Source: an uncultured Anaerolineae bacterium (GTDB taxonomy: Bacteria; Chloroflexota; Anaerolineae; Promineifilales; Promineifilaceae). Taken from it: DNA of 64,000 nt. Where the stretch lies: contig CAJQMR010000037.1 of assembly GCA_905479495.1 (NCBI GenBank), positions 62,001 to 126,000 of the forward strand, read 5' to 3'. This document shows positions 17,129-26,410 of the stretch, one piece after another. The position numbers were made by a program, and so were the translations under genes. Numbering within the stretch: the first letter of the stretch is position 1; the number at the start of each line of letters is the position of its first letter. The notes under the pieces are model-generated. The model was given only the letters and a program-made list of their open reading frames with translations. It did no database searches and had not been told where the DNA came from.

Positions 17129-18124
17129 TTATGGCAAAACAAACTCCGCCACAACTGGTGCATGGTCCGATTCGGGGAATTTGTCGTCGGTGCGGAAGGC
17201 ACCGGATTCATCGTGCAGAACCTCGTTGTGGATTTCTGTGCCGCGATAATATGTGAGCAGCTGGCGGGTGGCCAGAATGTGGTCCAGCATCTCTTTTTGG
17301 CCCAGGTGCAGCAGCGAGAAGCGAGATGTCTCCGGCACGGACTCCTCACAAGGCACCATAACCCGTTCAATGAGGCCGGTATTCCCCGTTTCCTCTACCG
17401 GCCCCATGATGGCTTGCAGTGGGACTTCGCCTACGCTGGCGTTGAAATCTCCACAAGCGACAATGTATTTGGGTTCGCCGCTCACATCCAGCTTGTCAAA
17501 AATATCGTCGATGAGTACGCGCAGCTCCAGTGCTTGTCCCACGCGCTTCATGGCAGAGATGAAGCTGCCTTCAGCCCAGCCTGCCATGGTGCGCCAGGTG
17601 TAGTTGTTGATCTTTTGGCCTTCAACGTTGGACGGCCGTTTTGATTTCAGATGCACATTGAGCAGATGGAGCATCCGACCGGCGTCTAAATCAATTTTCA
17701 CGTAGAGAATCGGCCGTTCCCAGCTAATATCCTTGGCGGCTAGCTCTGCCGGATCGGCCGTCACTTTGCGGTAACTGGGCTTGGGGGCATATTGATGCTT
17801 GATTTGCTGCACATCGCGGATGGGGTAGCGGCTGGCGACCACGAGGTTGCGCACATCGTACGCTTCTCCTTTGGTGGTTTTGGTGTGGGCGGTATAGAAC
17901 CATTCGTAGGGCGTCTCCGCCAGCAGTTGATTAAGCGCATCCAGCTTGCGTGGTTCGCCAGGAAACTCCTGCCCATGCACCTCCTGAAAGCAAATCACAT
18001 CGGCCCGCAGCCGCAGCAGTTGGGGCCGCAGCACGGCAATACGTTCCGAGAGAGACGGCCGTTGTCCTGGCTTGTCATCCAAATTTTCCAGATTAAATGT
18101 TGCAATGCGTAACGGTGTGGTCAC
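17129..18124 (-). CDS. endonuclease/exonuclease/phosphatase (EEP) family protein
   Basis: 331 residues. The EEP fold is marked by RIATFNLENLDD (Asn10-13 region), DVICFQEVHG with the metal-binding Glu, ACGDFNASVGEVP, and the terminal SDHAPVVAEFVL. These supply the metal site and the catalytic His-Asp pair. Members cut DNA, RNA or phosphoesters of lipids and inositols. There is no signal peptide, so it acts in the cytosol. It stands alone and convergent with the MFS gene. Confidence 0.87.
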   Translation of the reverse strand: MTTPLRIATFNLENLDDKPGQRPSLSERIAVLRPQLLRLRADVICFQEVHGQEFPGEPRKLDALNQLLAETPYEWFYTAHTKTTKGEAYDVRNLVVASRYPIRDVQQIKHQYAPKPSYRKVTADPAELAAKDISWERPILYVKIDLDAGRMLHLLNVHLKSKRPSNVEGQKINNYTWRTMAGWAEGSFISAMKRVGQALELRVLIDDIFDKLDVSGEPKYIVACGDFNASVGEVPLQAIMGPVEETGNTGLIERVMVPCEESVPETSRFSLLHLGQKEMLDHILATRQLLTYYRGTEIHNEVLHDESGAFRTDDKFPESDHAPVVAEFVLP

Positions 18125-18296
18125 AACACGCTCCTTTTTTATGAGATATGGGATTGGTCGAGATCTGCCTCACAGTATAAGCCAATGAAGGGGGCAACTC
18201 AACCAGTTAGCCGTTTGGCTGTATTCATGTGAACGAGGAATTGCCGGAAATTCCCGCAAATTTACGTTACGAACATGATTCGCTGTGGCTAAATTT

Positions 18297-18737
18297 CTAG
18301 TTGCGGATGATGAGCCAGACACCTAACAGAAGCACGCCGACACCGAGCAGTTTTGTGGGGTCTAACGGCCGTATTTCTGCCCCAAACCAGCCAAAATGAT
18401 CAATAATGCCACCCAGGACAAACTGGGTGGCAATCAAAATGGTGAACGCCGTCACCAACCCCAGCCGGGGCGTCACGTAGCCAATCGTGCCCACAATAAT
18501 TAACCCCAAAATGCCCGTGATGAGTACGTACGGCGGTACGCCGTGCCATTCCGCCAGATTGCCGCCGCGCAGCGCCAACATGGTGAGCCCCACCAGTAGC
18601 CCGCCGCTGCCATACGTGATGAACACGCTCTCAAGCGTGCCAATTTGCTGGTCCATTACTCCCATAAACTGTGCCTGAAGCACAACGGCAATCCCGCCCA
18701 CAATTGCCACCAAAACCAAAGCCAAAAAAGTTGTCAT
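18297..18737 (-). CDS. DMT-family small transporter (YdcZ/DUF606)
   Basis: 146 residues with five hydrophobic segments, a single DUF606 (DMT_YdcZ) unit. Typical features are VLQAQFMGVM near the N-terminus and GTIGYVTPRLGLVTAF in the middle. Half-size members usually work as dimers or pairs. The GGGAG site lies directly against the ATG at 18743 and six bases before the next ATG at 18737, which is therefore chosen. Substrate unknown. Confidence 0.8.
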   Translation of the reverse strand: MTTFLALVLVAIVGGIAVVLQAQFMGVMDQQIGTLESVFITYGSGGLLVGLTMLALRGGNLAEWHGVPPYVLITGILGLIIVGTIGYVTPRLGLVTAFTILIATQFVLGGIIDHFGWFGAEIRPLDPTKLLGVGVLLLGVWLIIRN

Positions 18738-18886
18738 TGACATCTCCCATCATTCGCAAATTTACTGCCCATCTTACTTATCTTTTAGGACTGTGCCACC
18801 TCTTGAGGGGGGAACGGCCGTATCCTGGAAAACTTGGACAAAAATGAGGGAATGCTTAATCAGTCCAGTAAAACCTCGCCAAAATA

Positions 18887-18915
18887 TTGACAAAACATAG
18901 ACACAACGATAGATT
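18887..18915 (+). promoter_or_regulatory. sigma70-type promoter of the fasciclin gene
   Basis: TTGACA (18887-18892), a 17-base spacer and TAGATT (18910-18915), 66 bases upstream of the start. Confidence 0.7.
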
Positions 18916-18980
18916 TGTAGACGTAACCTGTACAACAAAAATTTAAAAACCAATTTATCAACCAATTCAAGGAGATGAAA

Positions 18981-19952
18981 GTGAAAAATATTGTTCTAAA
19001 ATTACTCTTAGCCACCGCGCTGCTTTTTGGCCTCATGGTGCCCGCCGTTGCGGCTGATGGCAGCCAAACCATTGTGCAAATCGCCTCTGGCGATGACCGT
19101 TTTGATACGCTGGTGGCTGCCGTCGTGGCTACCGATTTGGCAGACACTTTGTCCGGTGGCGATTGGACCGTTTTTGCCCCTACCGATGATGCCTTCGCTA
19201 AACTGGGTTTGAATGCTGACAACATTGCTGACTCTTTTTCTAAAGAGGCGTTGACCGACATTCTGCTTTACCATGTTATTGTTGGCGAGGTTTCCTCAGA
19301 GAAAGCAAAAGTTGTTTTAGGCGATGTGACGATGGCGAATGGGGCCATGGCTGGGCTTAAATTCTTTGCTGGCAATCTCTATGTCAATGACGATTCCAAA
19401 GTGATTATTCCCGATATTGATGCCTCAAACGGTATCATCCACGCCGTTGACACCGTGATTCTTGGCCCGTGGCCCAAAGTAGCTGACACGTCCAGCAGCA
19501 TGACATCCAGTTCAGCCGCAGCTGCCCCTGGTACCATTGTGGACATTGCCGTGAATGACGGCCGTTTCAACACATTAGTAGCTGCGGTAACGGCTGCCGG
19601 TCTGGCTGATACCCTCTCTAGCGGGGAATGGACCGTCTTTGCCCCCACTGACGCTGCTTTTGCCAAACTGGGTCTCAATGCAGACAACATCGCTTCTACC
19701 TTTAGCGAAAAAGAACTGACCAACATTCTGCTCTACCATGTCATTTCCGGAGAAGTTTTCTCCGACAAAGCCCTGACGCTTCTGGGTGACGTTACGATGG
19801 TGAATGGCCAAAAAGCCGGTCTAAAATTCTTCGAAGGCGACATCTTTGTTAACGACGATGCCAAGGTGATTATTGCCGACATCGATGCCAGCAATGGCGT
19901 GATTCATGCTGTTGACACCGTCATTCTTGGCCCCTGGCCCAAAGTCGATTAG
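18981..19952 (+). CDS. exported protein with two fasciclin (FAS1) domains
   Basis: 323 residues. A signal peptide (KNIVLKLLLATALLFGLM...AVAA) is followed by two FAS1 domains (about 27-165 and 182-323) joined by a Ser/Ala linker. Both have WTVFAPTD.AFAKLGLN, LLYHVI.GEV and ASNGIIHAVDTVILGPWP, so the two are recent copies of each other. FAS1 modules mediate surface adhesion. AAGGAG touches the ATG at 18975 with no spacing and lies six bases before a GTG at 18981, so the GTG is preferred. Own promoter and terminator make it a single-gene unit. Confidence 0.92.
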   Translation: MKNIVLKLLLATALLFGLMVPAVAADGSQTIVQIASGDDRFDTLVAAVVATDLADTLSGGDWTVFAPTDDAFAKLGLNADNIADSFSKEALTDILLYHVIVGEVSSEKAKVVLGDVTMANGAMAGLKFFAGNLYVNDDSKVIIPDIDASNGIIHAVDTVILGPWPKVADTSSSMTSSSAAAAPGTIVDIAVNDGRFNTLVAAVTAAGLADTLSSGEWTVFAPTDAAFAKLGLNADNIASTFSEKELTNILLYHVISGEVFSDKALTLLGDVTMVNGQKAGLKFFEGDIFVNDDAKVIIADIDASNGVIHAVDTVILGPWPKVD

Positions 19953-19972
19953 GTCTAGATTGATAAACTGAA

Positions 19973-20020
19973 GCAAAAAGGTCGCAAAGAAAACATTCTT
20001 TCTTTGCGACCTTTTTTTGC
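19973..20020. terminator. bidirectional intrinsic terminator
   Basis: GCAAAAAGGTCGCAAAGAAA (19973-19992) pairs with TTTCTTTGCGACCTTTTTTT (19999-20018 region) around a short loop. It closes the fasciclin gene and the convergent gene whose stop lies at 20021. Confidence 0.9.
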
Positions 20021-20617
20021 TTAAGGAACATTTACATATTGGTCCACTACAGGCTCCAGTGCCTCGTTAAATTCGCCACGCAGGGTGAAGCTGGCATTGT
20101 TGGCAAAGGTTTCCTGGTCGTTGCATTGGCGGGGGACGGCTTTGACCGTTCCTTCAGCAACCAGTTCGGCCGTTTGCGTGGCGATCAGTCGGTAATCGGC
20201 TACCAGCGAGATGCGCGTGATGGTGACCTCTCCGGCACCCTCTTCTAGTGTGTAATCACAAGTTTCGCTGATAGTTTCCACAACGTTTTCCAGGCAGACA
20301 ACTAATTCAGCTCTTTCCAGGATAGCGGGACGAGACCCCCAATCACCGGTGGGGAAGATGTATTCGCCATCGCCCACGCTTTGCAGAATGACGGAGGGAT
20401 GATGGCCTGAGGCGTCGGGATTGTAAACGGCCGTTTCCGGCACGGCCTCTCCATTGCAAACAGCTTTTAAGGCGACCAAACTGTGCGTCTCCCCAGCCGA
20501 GCCACCACTTTTGCTAAAGCCATCATACACATAACCAAAAATAACAATCCCTATGCAGCACAAAGCTGCCAGACTCAATAAGCCGCCCACAACCATTAAA
20601 ACCCGTTTATTTTGCAT
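20021..20617 (-). CDS. hypothetical membrane-anchored exported protein
   Basis: 198 residues, not recognised. One N-terminal membrane segment (VLMVVGGLLSLAALCCIGIV) anchors an extracytoplasmic part with Cys residues (KAVCNGE, VVCLENV, TCDYTL, RQCND) that could form two disulfides. A CC pair in the membrane segment is not a clean lipobox. An ACGGCCGT palindrome at 20428 encodes ETAV. Terminated by the shared hairpin. Confidence 0.6.
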   Translation of the reverse strand: MQNKRVLMVVGGLLSLAALCCIGIVIFGYVYDGFSKSGGSAGETHSLVALKAVCNGEAVPETAVYNPDASGHHPSVILQSVGDGEYIFPTGDWGSRPAILERAELVVCLENVVETISETCDYTLEEGAGEVTITRISLVADYRLIATQTAELVAEGTVKAVPRQCNDQETFANNASFTLRGEFNEALEPVVDQYVNVP

Positions 20618-20769
20618 CGAAACCTCCTGACTTCAATTTAGTTTAGAATTTCCCTGGAAACTCTCTTCTGGACCAAGACCGCATCTAAAAGTTTCTGGGG
20701 AAATGGTGCGGCCATTGTAAAAATATAGCGATCAATAAACGATCCAAAGATGGTAGAACATCCGTTTCG

Positions 20770-20778
20770 TGATACAAT
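20770..20778 (+). promoter_or_regulatory. extended -10 promoter of polA
   Basis: TGATACAAT, preceded by TTCG, 48 bases upstream of the polA start. The identical TTCGTGATACAAT occurs at 24961-24972. Confidence 0.45.
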
Positions 20779-20825
20779 TTGCAGACGAATATCACCCGTA
20801 CTTGCTTAGTTACAAAAGGATTTTC

Positions 20826-23624
20826 ATGTCGAAAAACCAGCTTGTTCTCATTGATGGCCATGCCTTGGCCTACCGCATGTTTTTTGCCTTACCGCTGGAG
20901 GCGTTTACTACCAAAAGCGGCGAGCCGACCAACGCCACCTTCGGCTTCATCCGCACCGTGCTGGATTGGATTCTGGCCGACAATCCCCCTCAATATTTTG
21001 CCGTCAGCTTTGATCTCGGGCGCACTTTTCGCGACGATATGTTTGCCGAATACAAAGGCACGCGGGAAAAGATGCCCGACGAGCTGCGCCTGCAAATTGA
21101 GCGCATCAAAGAAGTTATTCAAACGCTCAATATTCCCATTTTGGAGCTAGAAGGATTTGAAGCAGATGACGTGCTGGGTACGATTGCTCGACAGGCCAAA
21201 CCCCTAGGCGTGCCGGTACATATCATCACGGGCGATCGGGATTTGCTGCAATTGGTAGATGAGAATACCTTTGTCGAGCTGCCCACGCGAGGCAGTCGCC
21301 CTTCCGAAGTGTTCGACGTGCAAGGTGTCATTGATTATTTCGACGTGCGCCCCGATCAGGTGGTGGATTACAAAGCATTGGTCGGTGACACCAGTGATAA
21401 TATTCCCGGTGTGAGGGGGGTGGGGGCCAAAACGGCCGCAAAACTCCTCAAACAATACGAAACGCTGGATGCAATTTACGCCAACGTCGAATCGATCAAA
21501 GGGGCGATGGGCAAAAAGATTGCCGAGGGCAAAGATAGCGCATATTTGAGCCAGAAATTAGCCCGCATTGTTACCGACGCCCCGATTCAGCTGGAGCTGG
21601 CCGCTTGCATCGCCCACGATTTTGACCCGAATCCTGTACTGGACATCTTCCGTGATTTGGAATTTCGTTCCTTGAGCAACACGCTCGTGGAGCATCTGGG
21701 AGAAAGCGCCGCGTTTGAAGAACCAGAACCCCTGGCAAATCCGACTGAAACGGTGATTGTGCGCACGCAAGCGCAGCTGGATGATCTGGTGGCCAAGCTC
21801 AACGCAGCCAAGCTTATCTCTTTTGACGTGGAAACGACCGGGTTGGACAAAACCACGGCCGAATTAGTGGGCATCTGCATCGCGGTGAAGCCACCCGTCG
21901 GCTACTACATTCCCGTTGGGCACCTGGCCAACGAAGCGCAAAGCAGCAGTGGGCAAATGTCTCTCTTTGCCGGAGAGCCAGAACTGGCAGAAGGGCAGCT
22001 CCCCCTGCAAACCGTGCTGGACGCACTGCGGAAGCCATTTACTGATTCCAAAATTGGCAAGGTGGCTCACAACGCCAAATACGACTACACCATTCTGGAT
22101 CGCTACGATTTGCGCGTGACGCCCATTACCTTTGACACGATGATTGCTGAATGGCTGACCGATCCAGCGACCAAGCACAAAGGGCTGAAAGATTTGTCAC
22201 GGCATCGCCTGGGTGCCGAAATGACCGAAATCGAGCTGCTCATCGGCAAAGGCAAGTCGCAAAAAACGTTTGCCGAAGTGCCTATTGAAGACGCAGCCCC
22301 GTACGGCGCAGCCGATGCGGACATGACGCTGCGGCTGGTGGCCCCGCTGAAAAAAGAAATCAAAGAGAAAGCCTTGGAAAAAATCCTGGATTTAGAGATG
22401 CCGCTGATTCCAGTGCTCTCCGCGATGGAGCAAGAAGGCATTGGCGTCGATCTCGACTTCTTCCAACAAATGTCGCAGGATTTAGACGGCCGTTTACGCC
22501 AACTGGAGGCAAAAATCCATGATATTGCTGGGGAGCCGTTCAACATCAACTCCACCCAGCAGATGAGCGATATTTTGTTCAAGAAGCTGGGGTATCCTAT
22601 AGAGGGCCTCAAGAAAACGCGCAGCGGCTACTATTCCACGGCAGCCAGCGTTTTGGAAAGTCTTAAAGAAACGGAACAAGAGAAGAAAACAGGCATGATT
22701 ACGGCCATTTTGGAGTATCGCGAATTGGGCAAGCTGAAGAGCACCTATGTGGATGCCCTGCCGGAGTTGGTGAATAAAAAAGACGGCCGTCTCCATACCA
22801 GCTTCAACCAGACCGGAGCCATCACCGGACGCATTGCCAGCAGCAACCCTAATTTGCAAAATATCCCCATCCGCAGCGAGGTGGGGCAGCAAATTCGCCG
22901 AGGCTTTGTGGCCAAACCGGGTCACATCTTCCTGGCCGCCGACTATTCCCAGGTGGAGCTGCGTGTTTTGGCCCACATCTGCCAGGATGCCGCCTTGCTA
23001 GAAGCGTTTCGGCAAGATCAGGATATTCATCGCACGACGGCAGCGGCCGTTTATGGCATTGATCTGGATGATGTGACTTACAACCAGCGCCGTTTTGCTA
23101 AGGCGGTTAACTTTGGCCTGATCTACGGCATGGGTGCCTTCCGCCTGGCCCGCGATTCGGAACTGACTCTGGCCGAAGCTGAAAATTACATCAAGGATTA
23201 CTTTGCCCGCTTCCCCGGTATCCAGAAATATTTGGACGAAACCAAGAAAAAAGCGCATGAAGATGGTTATGTGGAGACATTGCTGGGGCGGCGACGCTAC
23301 TTCCCCGTTTTCAAGATGCCATCCAGCGGCAGCAACGTCCAGGCGCGTCTGCGCGCCGAGCGAGAGGCAATCAACCATCCCATTCAGGGCACCGCTGCCG
23401 ACATCGTAAAAATTGCCATGCTGAATTTGCACGAGAAGCTGGTTGATTACGATGCCAAAATGCTGCTGCAAGTACACGATGAGCTGTTGCTGGAAGTGCC
23501 CGAAGTGGAGCTAGACGCTATGCGTGAGCTCGTTGTGAGCACGATGTCTGGTGCTTTTAGCCTGGATGTCCCCTTGAAGGTGGATGCCAGCACAGGGCAT
23601 AATTGGCTAGAATTAAAAGAATAA
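20826..23624 (+). CDS. polA: DNA polymerase I (family A) with 5'-3' and 3'-5' exonuclease
   Basis: 932 residues. The 5' nuclease is marked by LIDGHALAYRMFFAL, EGFEADDVLGTIA, ITGDRDLLQLV and GDTSDNIPGVRGVG. The proofreading domain keeps its acidic motifs: FDVETTGLDK (Exo I), AHNAKYDYTIL (Exo II) and YGAADADMTLRL (Exo III), so it is probably active, unlike Taq polymerase. Polymerase motifs are A (DYSQVELRVLAHI), B (RRFAKAVNFGLIYGMGAF) and C (VHDELLLEV). It fills Okazaki gaps and repair patches in the cytosol. AAAGGA precedes the ATG at 20826. The following acyltransferase genes are on the same strand. Confidence 0.97.
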   Translation: MSKNQLVLIDGHALAYRMFFALPLEAFTTKSGEPTNATFGFIRTVLDWILADNPPQYFAVSFDLGRTFRDDMFAEYKGTREKMPDELRLQIERIKEVIQTLNIPILELEGFEADDVLGTIARQAKPLGVPVHIITGDRDLLQLVDENTFVELPTRGSRPSEVFDVQGVIDYFDVRPDQVVDYKALVGDTSDNIPGVRGVGAKTAAKLLKQYETLDAIYANVESIKGAMGKKIAEGKDSAYLSQKLARIVTDAPIQLELAACIAHDFDPNPVLDIFRDLEFRSLSNTLVEHLGESAAFEEPEPLANPTETVIVRTQAQLDDLVAKLNAAKLISFDVETTGLDKTTAELVGICIAVKPPVGYYIPVGHLANEAQSSSGQMSLFAGEPELAEGQLPLQTVLDALRKPFTDSKIGKVAHNAKYDYTILDRYDLRVTPITFDTMIAEWLTDPATKHKGLKDLSRHRLGAEMTEIELLIGKGKSQKTFAEVPIEDAAPYGAADADMTLRLVAPLKKEIKEKALEKILDLEMPLIPVLSAMEQEGIGVDLDFFQQMSQDLDGRLRQLEAKIHDIAGEPFNINSTQQMSDILFKKLGYPIEGLKKTRSGYYSTAASVLESLKETEQEKKTGMITAILEYRELGKLKSTYVDALPELVNKKDGRLHTSFNQTGAITGRIASSNPNLQNIPIRSEVGQQIRRGFVAKPGHIFLAADYSQVELRVLAHICQDAALLEAFRQDQDIHRTTAAAVYGIDLDDVTYNQRRFAKAVNFGLIYGMGAFRLARDSELTLAEAENYIKDYFARFPGIQKYLDETKKKAHEDGYVETLLGRRRYFPVFKMPSSGSNVQARLRAEREAINHPIQGTAADIVKIAMLNLHEKLVDYDAKMLLQVHDELLLEVPEVELDAMRELVVSTMSGAFSLDVPLKVDASTGHNWLELKE

Positions 23625-23689
23625 ACATGAAATGAGTCCATTTTGCCTTTATGGAGATGCGTCCATTTCCCAAAGGTGATAATCAAATT

Positions 23690-24268
23690 ATGACACAAGA
23701 AACTAATCAACTTCCTCGACGAGGCAACCGCTTCTCCAAAGCGTTGGCCGACTTCTGTTTCCGGCTGTTTGGCTGGCAGGTCGCGGGCGAGCTGCCTAAC
23801 GTGCCAAAGATGGTCATCATTGGTGCCCCGCATACGTCCAATTGGGATTTTCCTCTGGCCATGACGCTCATTTTTCATTTGGGTGTGCACCTGAACTGGA
23901 TGGCCAAAAAAGAGTTTTTTGCTGCGCCGGTAGCCGGTCTTTGGCGTTGGTTGGGCGGCGTTCCTATTGATCGTAAGGCGGCCAATGGGGTGGTGGGCCA
24001 AACGGTTGAGGCAATTCAGGAGCGGGCCAAAATTGTGTTGGCCATTGCTCCAGAGGGAACGCGCAGCAAGGTGGCGCGGTGGCGTACAGGCTTTTACCAC
24101 ATTGCTCATAAAGCCAATATTCCCATTGTGCCCGTGTTGGTGGATTACGGCCGTAAAACCCTCACCATTACCGACCCATTCATCCCCACTGGTGATGTAG
24201 ACGCTGATCTCCCGTTGATCCAGGCACGCTATCAAGGCGTTACAGGTAAAAATAGCGACCAATTTTAG
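23690..24268 (+). CDS. PlsC-like acyltransferase, copy 1
   Basis: 192 residues. The acyltransferase signature is HTSNWD (HX4D, here within GAPHTSNWDFPLAM), with the substrate motif APEGTRS further on. These motifs define the lysophosphatidic acid acyltransferase family, which places a fatty acid at sn-2 of a glycerophospholipid precursor at the membrane. It is short and lacks the usual N-terminal membrane helix. GGTGAT stands before the ATG at 23690. Three bases separate it from a homologous second copy. Confidence 0.85.
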   Translation: MTQETNQLPRRGNRFSKALADFCFRLFGWQVAGELPNVPKMVIIGAPHTSNWDFPLAMTLIFHLGVHLNWMAKKEFFAAPVAGLWRWLGGVPIDRKAANGVVGQTVEAIQERAKIVLAIAPEGTRSKVARWRTGFYHIAHKANIPIVPVLVDYGRKTLTITDPFIPTGDVDADLPLIQARYQGVTGKNSDQF

Positions 24269-24271
24269 CTA

Positions 24272-24928
24272 ATGAGATCGTCCCAAAATCCCCCCAAAAC
24301 AGATCCGCTGAATGCCCCTGTGCTGGGTGACACGATTCCACGTTGGGGGAATCGGTTCAGCCAACAGGTGGCGCGCGGATTGCTGCGGCTGCTGGGCTGG
24401 CGCTTTGCGGGCAACGTACCCAATCTGCCGAAAATGGTGCTGATTGGGGCACCGCATACCTCAAACTGGGATTTTCCCCTGGCCATGGTGGCGCTGTTTG
24501 CTTTGCAGGTACGCGTTTACTGGTTGGGTAAACATACCTTTGTCAATGGGCCGCTGAAGCCGCTGCTGCGCTGGTTGGGTGGCGTCGCGGTGGATCGGCG
24601 CGCGGCCTTTGGTGTGGTTGGGCAAACGGTAGACGTCATGCAGCAGCGAGAGCAATTTTTGTTGGGCCTGGCTCCAGAAGGGACGCGCAGTTTGGTGTCA
24701 CGCTGGAAGATGGGCTTTTTCTTTATTGCTCAGGCGGTCAATGTGCCCATCGTGCCGGTGGCGCTGGATTACGGCCGTAAAACCATCGCTATTGGTGAGC
24801 CGATTAATCCTGAAGTGGGGGAAACGGCCGTGTTAACACAGCTGCGCACCTTTTATGAAGGCGTTCAAGGCAAGTATCCTGAGCAATTTTCTTTAGAAAG
24901 TATCCAGCCCAGGCTGAGAAATGGGTGA
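24272..24928 (+). CDS. PlsC-like acyltransferase, copy 2
   Basis: 218 residues, strongly similar to copy 1 in order and motifs: PRWGNRFSQQVARG, GAPHTSNWDFPLAM, LGLAPEGTRSLVS and VALDYGRKTIAIGEP. Same proposed role in acyl transfer. The near-identical catalytic blocks show tandem duplication; the C-terminus is longer. Both copies hold an ACGGCCGT at the same place (DYGRK), so the palindrome predates the duplication. The pair is probably an operon. Confidence 0.85.
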   Translation: MRSSQNPPKTDPLNAPVLGDTIPRWGNRFSQQVARGLLRLLGWRFAGNVPNLPKMVLIGAPHTSNWDFPLAMVALFALQVRVYWLGKHTFVNGPLKPLLRWLGGVAVDRRAAFGVVGQTVDVMQQREQFLLGLAPEGTRSLVSRWKMGFFFIAQAVNVPIVPVALDYGRKTIAIGEPINPEVGETAVLTQLRTFYEGVQGKYPEQFSLESIQPRLRNG

Positions 24929-24963
24929 AAATGTGCCTAATCGATTTTGATCTCCAAAGTTCG

Positions 24964-24972
24964 TGATACAAT
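24964..24972 (+). promoter_or_regulatory. extended -10 promoter upstream of the FKBP genes
   Basis: TGATACAAT, identical in context (TTCG before it) to the element upstream of polA. The terminator at 25007-25040 lies between it and the FKBP start. Confidence 0.4.
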
Positions 24973-25006
24973 CCCCTGTTTCCATTTGAAAACAATGATT
25001 GTTACT

Positions 25007-25040
25007 GCCGGAACGGCCGTCTAGCTGTTCCGGCCTTTTT
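25007..25040 (+). terminator. intrinsic terminator between acyltransferase and FKBP genes
   Basis: GCCGGAAC (25007-25014) pairs with GTTCCGGC (25027-25034), followed by CTTTTTG. The loop contains an ACGGCCGT. It may simply end the acyltransferase transcript; if the -10 at 24964 is real it would lie in the FKBP leader. Confidence 0.8.
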
Positions 25041-25102
25041 GTGACAAAGACCTATCAGGTCTGTGAAGATGCTGTGCAAGATAGAACCATAAGGAGAACC
25101 AA

Positions 25103-26410
25103 GTGAAAATCAACATAACCAAAGCCCAAAAATGGACCCGCCTCCTACTTTGGGCTGTACTACTCGGCCTGCTTGTCGCCGCCTGTGGCCCAGCCACACC
25201 GCAAGAAGCCGACACCAATGCTGCCGATACAACCAGCGAAGAAGCAAATAGCAGCGAAGCAAGTGCCGAGACCGGTTCACGCGTGACGTCGTCTGGATTG
25301 GAATACATTGAAATTGAAGCCGGTACCGGCCCTCGCGCGCAGCCTGGCGACCAGGTAACCGTGCATTACACGGGCACCCTGGAAGATGGCACCGAATTTG
25401 ACAGCTCCGCAGGGGGTGACCCGATTTCGTTTGTGCTGGGCCAAGGTGGCGTAATTCAAGGCTGGGATGAGGGCATCGCCCTGATGAATGTCGGCGGCAA
25501 AGCGCAACTGATCATTCCGCCTGAGTTGGGGTACGGGGACCAAGATTATGGCCCTATCCCTGGCGGTTCAACCCTCTACTTTGATGTGGAACTCGTTTCT
25601 GCTGATCCAGCGCCAACACCAGTGCTGCCGCCTACGTCCGAACCACCCACATTTGTTAATCCAGACGATTACACTGTGACTGAAAGTGGTTTGCAATACT
25701 ACTTCCTGGAAGAAGGTGATGGTGAAATGCCACAACCGGGCGAAGTTGCCTCTGTTAACTTTACCGGCTGGCTTCAAGATGGCTTGCAGTTTGCCGACTC
25801 TCAAGATGGTGTGCCGGTTGACTTTATTGTTGGCGAAGGGCAAATCGTACCTGGCTGGGATGAGATGGTCTTGTTGATGCACGTGGGCGACGTAGTCCAA
25901 TTTGTTTTGCCGCCCGAGTTAGGGCTAGGGGAAGAAGGCGCACCCAACGGGGTAATACCGCCTAATGCGACGCTCGTTTTCGAGATGGAACTGGTTGAGA
26001 TTAAACCACCGCCGCCAACCCCCACACCGGCACCGCCGCCAGTGAGCGTTGAAGAGTCAGATTACACTGTGACCGACGATGGGTTAAAGATATTCATGAT
26101 TACAGAAGGCTCAGGTGAACTGGTCGAGAGTGGTGATCTGGTTACGCTGCATTATAAGATGTGGGACCAAGATGGTGCTCAACTAGAATCTTCTTACGAT
26201 TTTGGTCAGCCGGTGCAGATTGTAGCTGGCAGTGGGCAAGCGGGTCCCGGTTGGGATGAAGCGTTGCTCATGATGAGCCCCAGCAGCAAAGCGCAGTTCG
26301 TGCTGTCGCCAGAGCTGGCTTACGGCGACCAGGCTGCCAACGCGCCTACCGAAGGCGATCTGATTTTTGAAATTGAAATTTTGGATGTTGTCAAAGCGGA
26401 GACTGAGTAA
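25103..26410 (+). CDS. lipoprotein with three FKBP-type prolyl isomerase domains
   Basis: 435 residues. A GTG start with AAGGAG six bases upstream leads into a lipoprotein signal (LLGLLVAAC), so it is tethered outside the membrane. Three FKBP domains follow, at about 55-165, 190-300 and 315-430. The first keeps the classical residues (VHYTGTLEDGTEFDSS, VIQGWDEGIALM, IPPELGYG); the second and third are diverged (FADSQ, YKMWDQDG), and Pro/Thr-rich linkers (PPPTPTPAPPP) join them. Domain one is likely the active cis-trans prolyl isomerase; the others may bind substrates. Its stop overlaps the next start (TAATG). Confidence 0.92.
   Translation: MKINITKAQKWTRLLLWAVLLGLLVAACGPATPQEADTNAADTTSEEANSSEASAETGSRVTSSGLEYIEIEAGTGPRAQPGDQVTVHYTGTLEDGTEFDSSAGGDPISFVLGQGGVIQGWDEGIALMNVGGKAQLIIPPELGYGDQDYGPIPGGSTLYFDVELVSADPAPTPVLPPTSEPPTFVNPDDYTVTESGLQYYFLEEGDGEMPQPGEVASVNFTGWLQDGLQFADSQDGVPVDFIVGEGQIVPGWDEMVLLMHVGDVVQFVLPPELGLGEEGAPNGVIPPNATLVFEMELVEIKPPPPTPTPAPPPVSVEESDYTVTDDGLKIFMITEGSGELVESGDLVTLHYKMWDQDGAQLESSYDFGQPVQIVAGSGQAGPGWDEALLMMSPSSKAQFVLSPELAYGDQAANAPTEGDLIFEIEILDVVKAETE

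Noticed and set aside
23447..24262. 271-codon minus-strand frame over the polA end and the first acyltransferase
   Set aside because: It covers two genes with clear catalytic motifs on the other strand.
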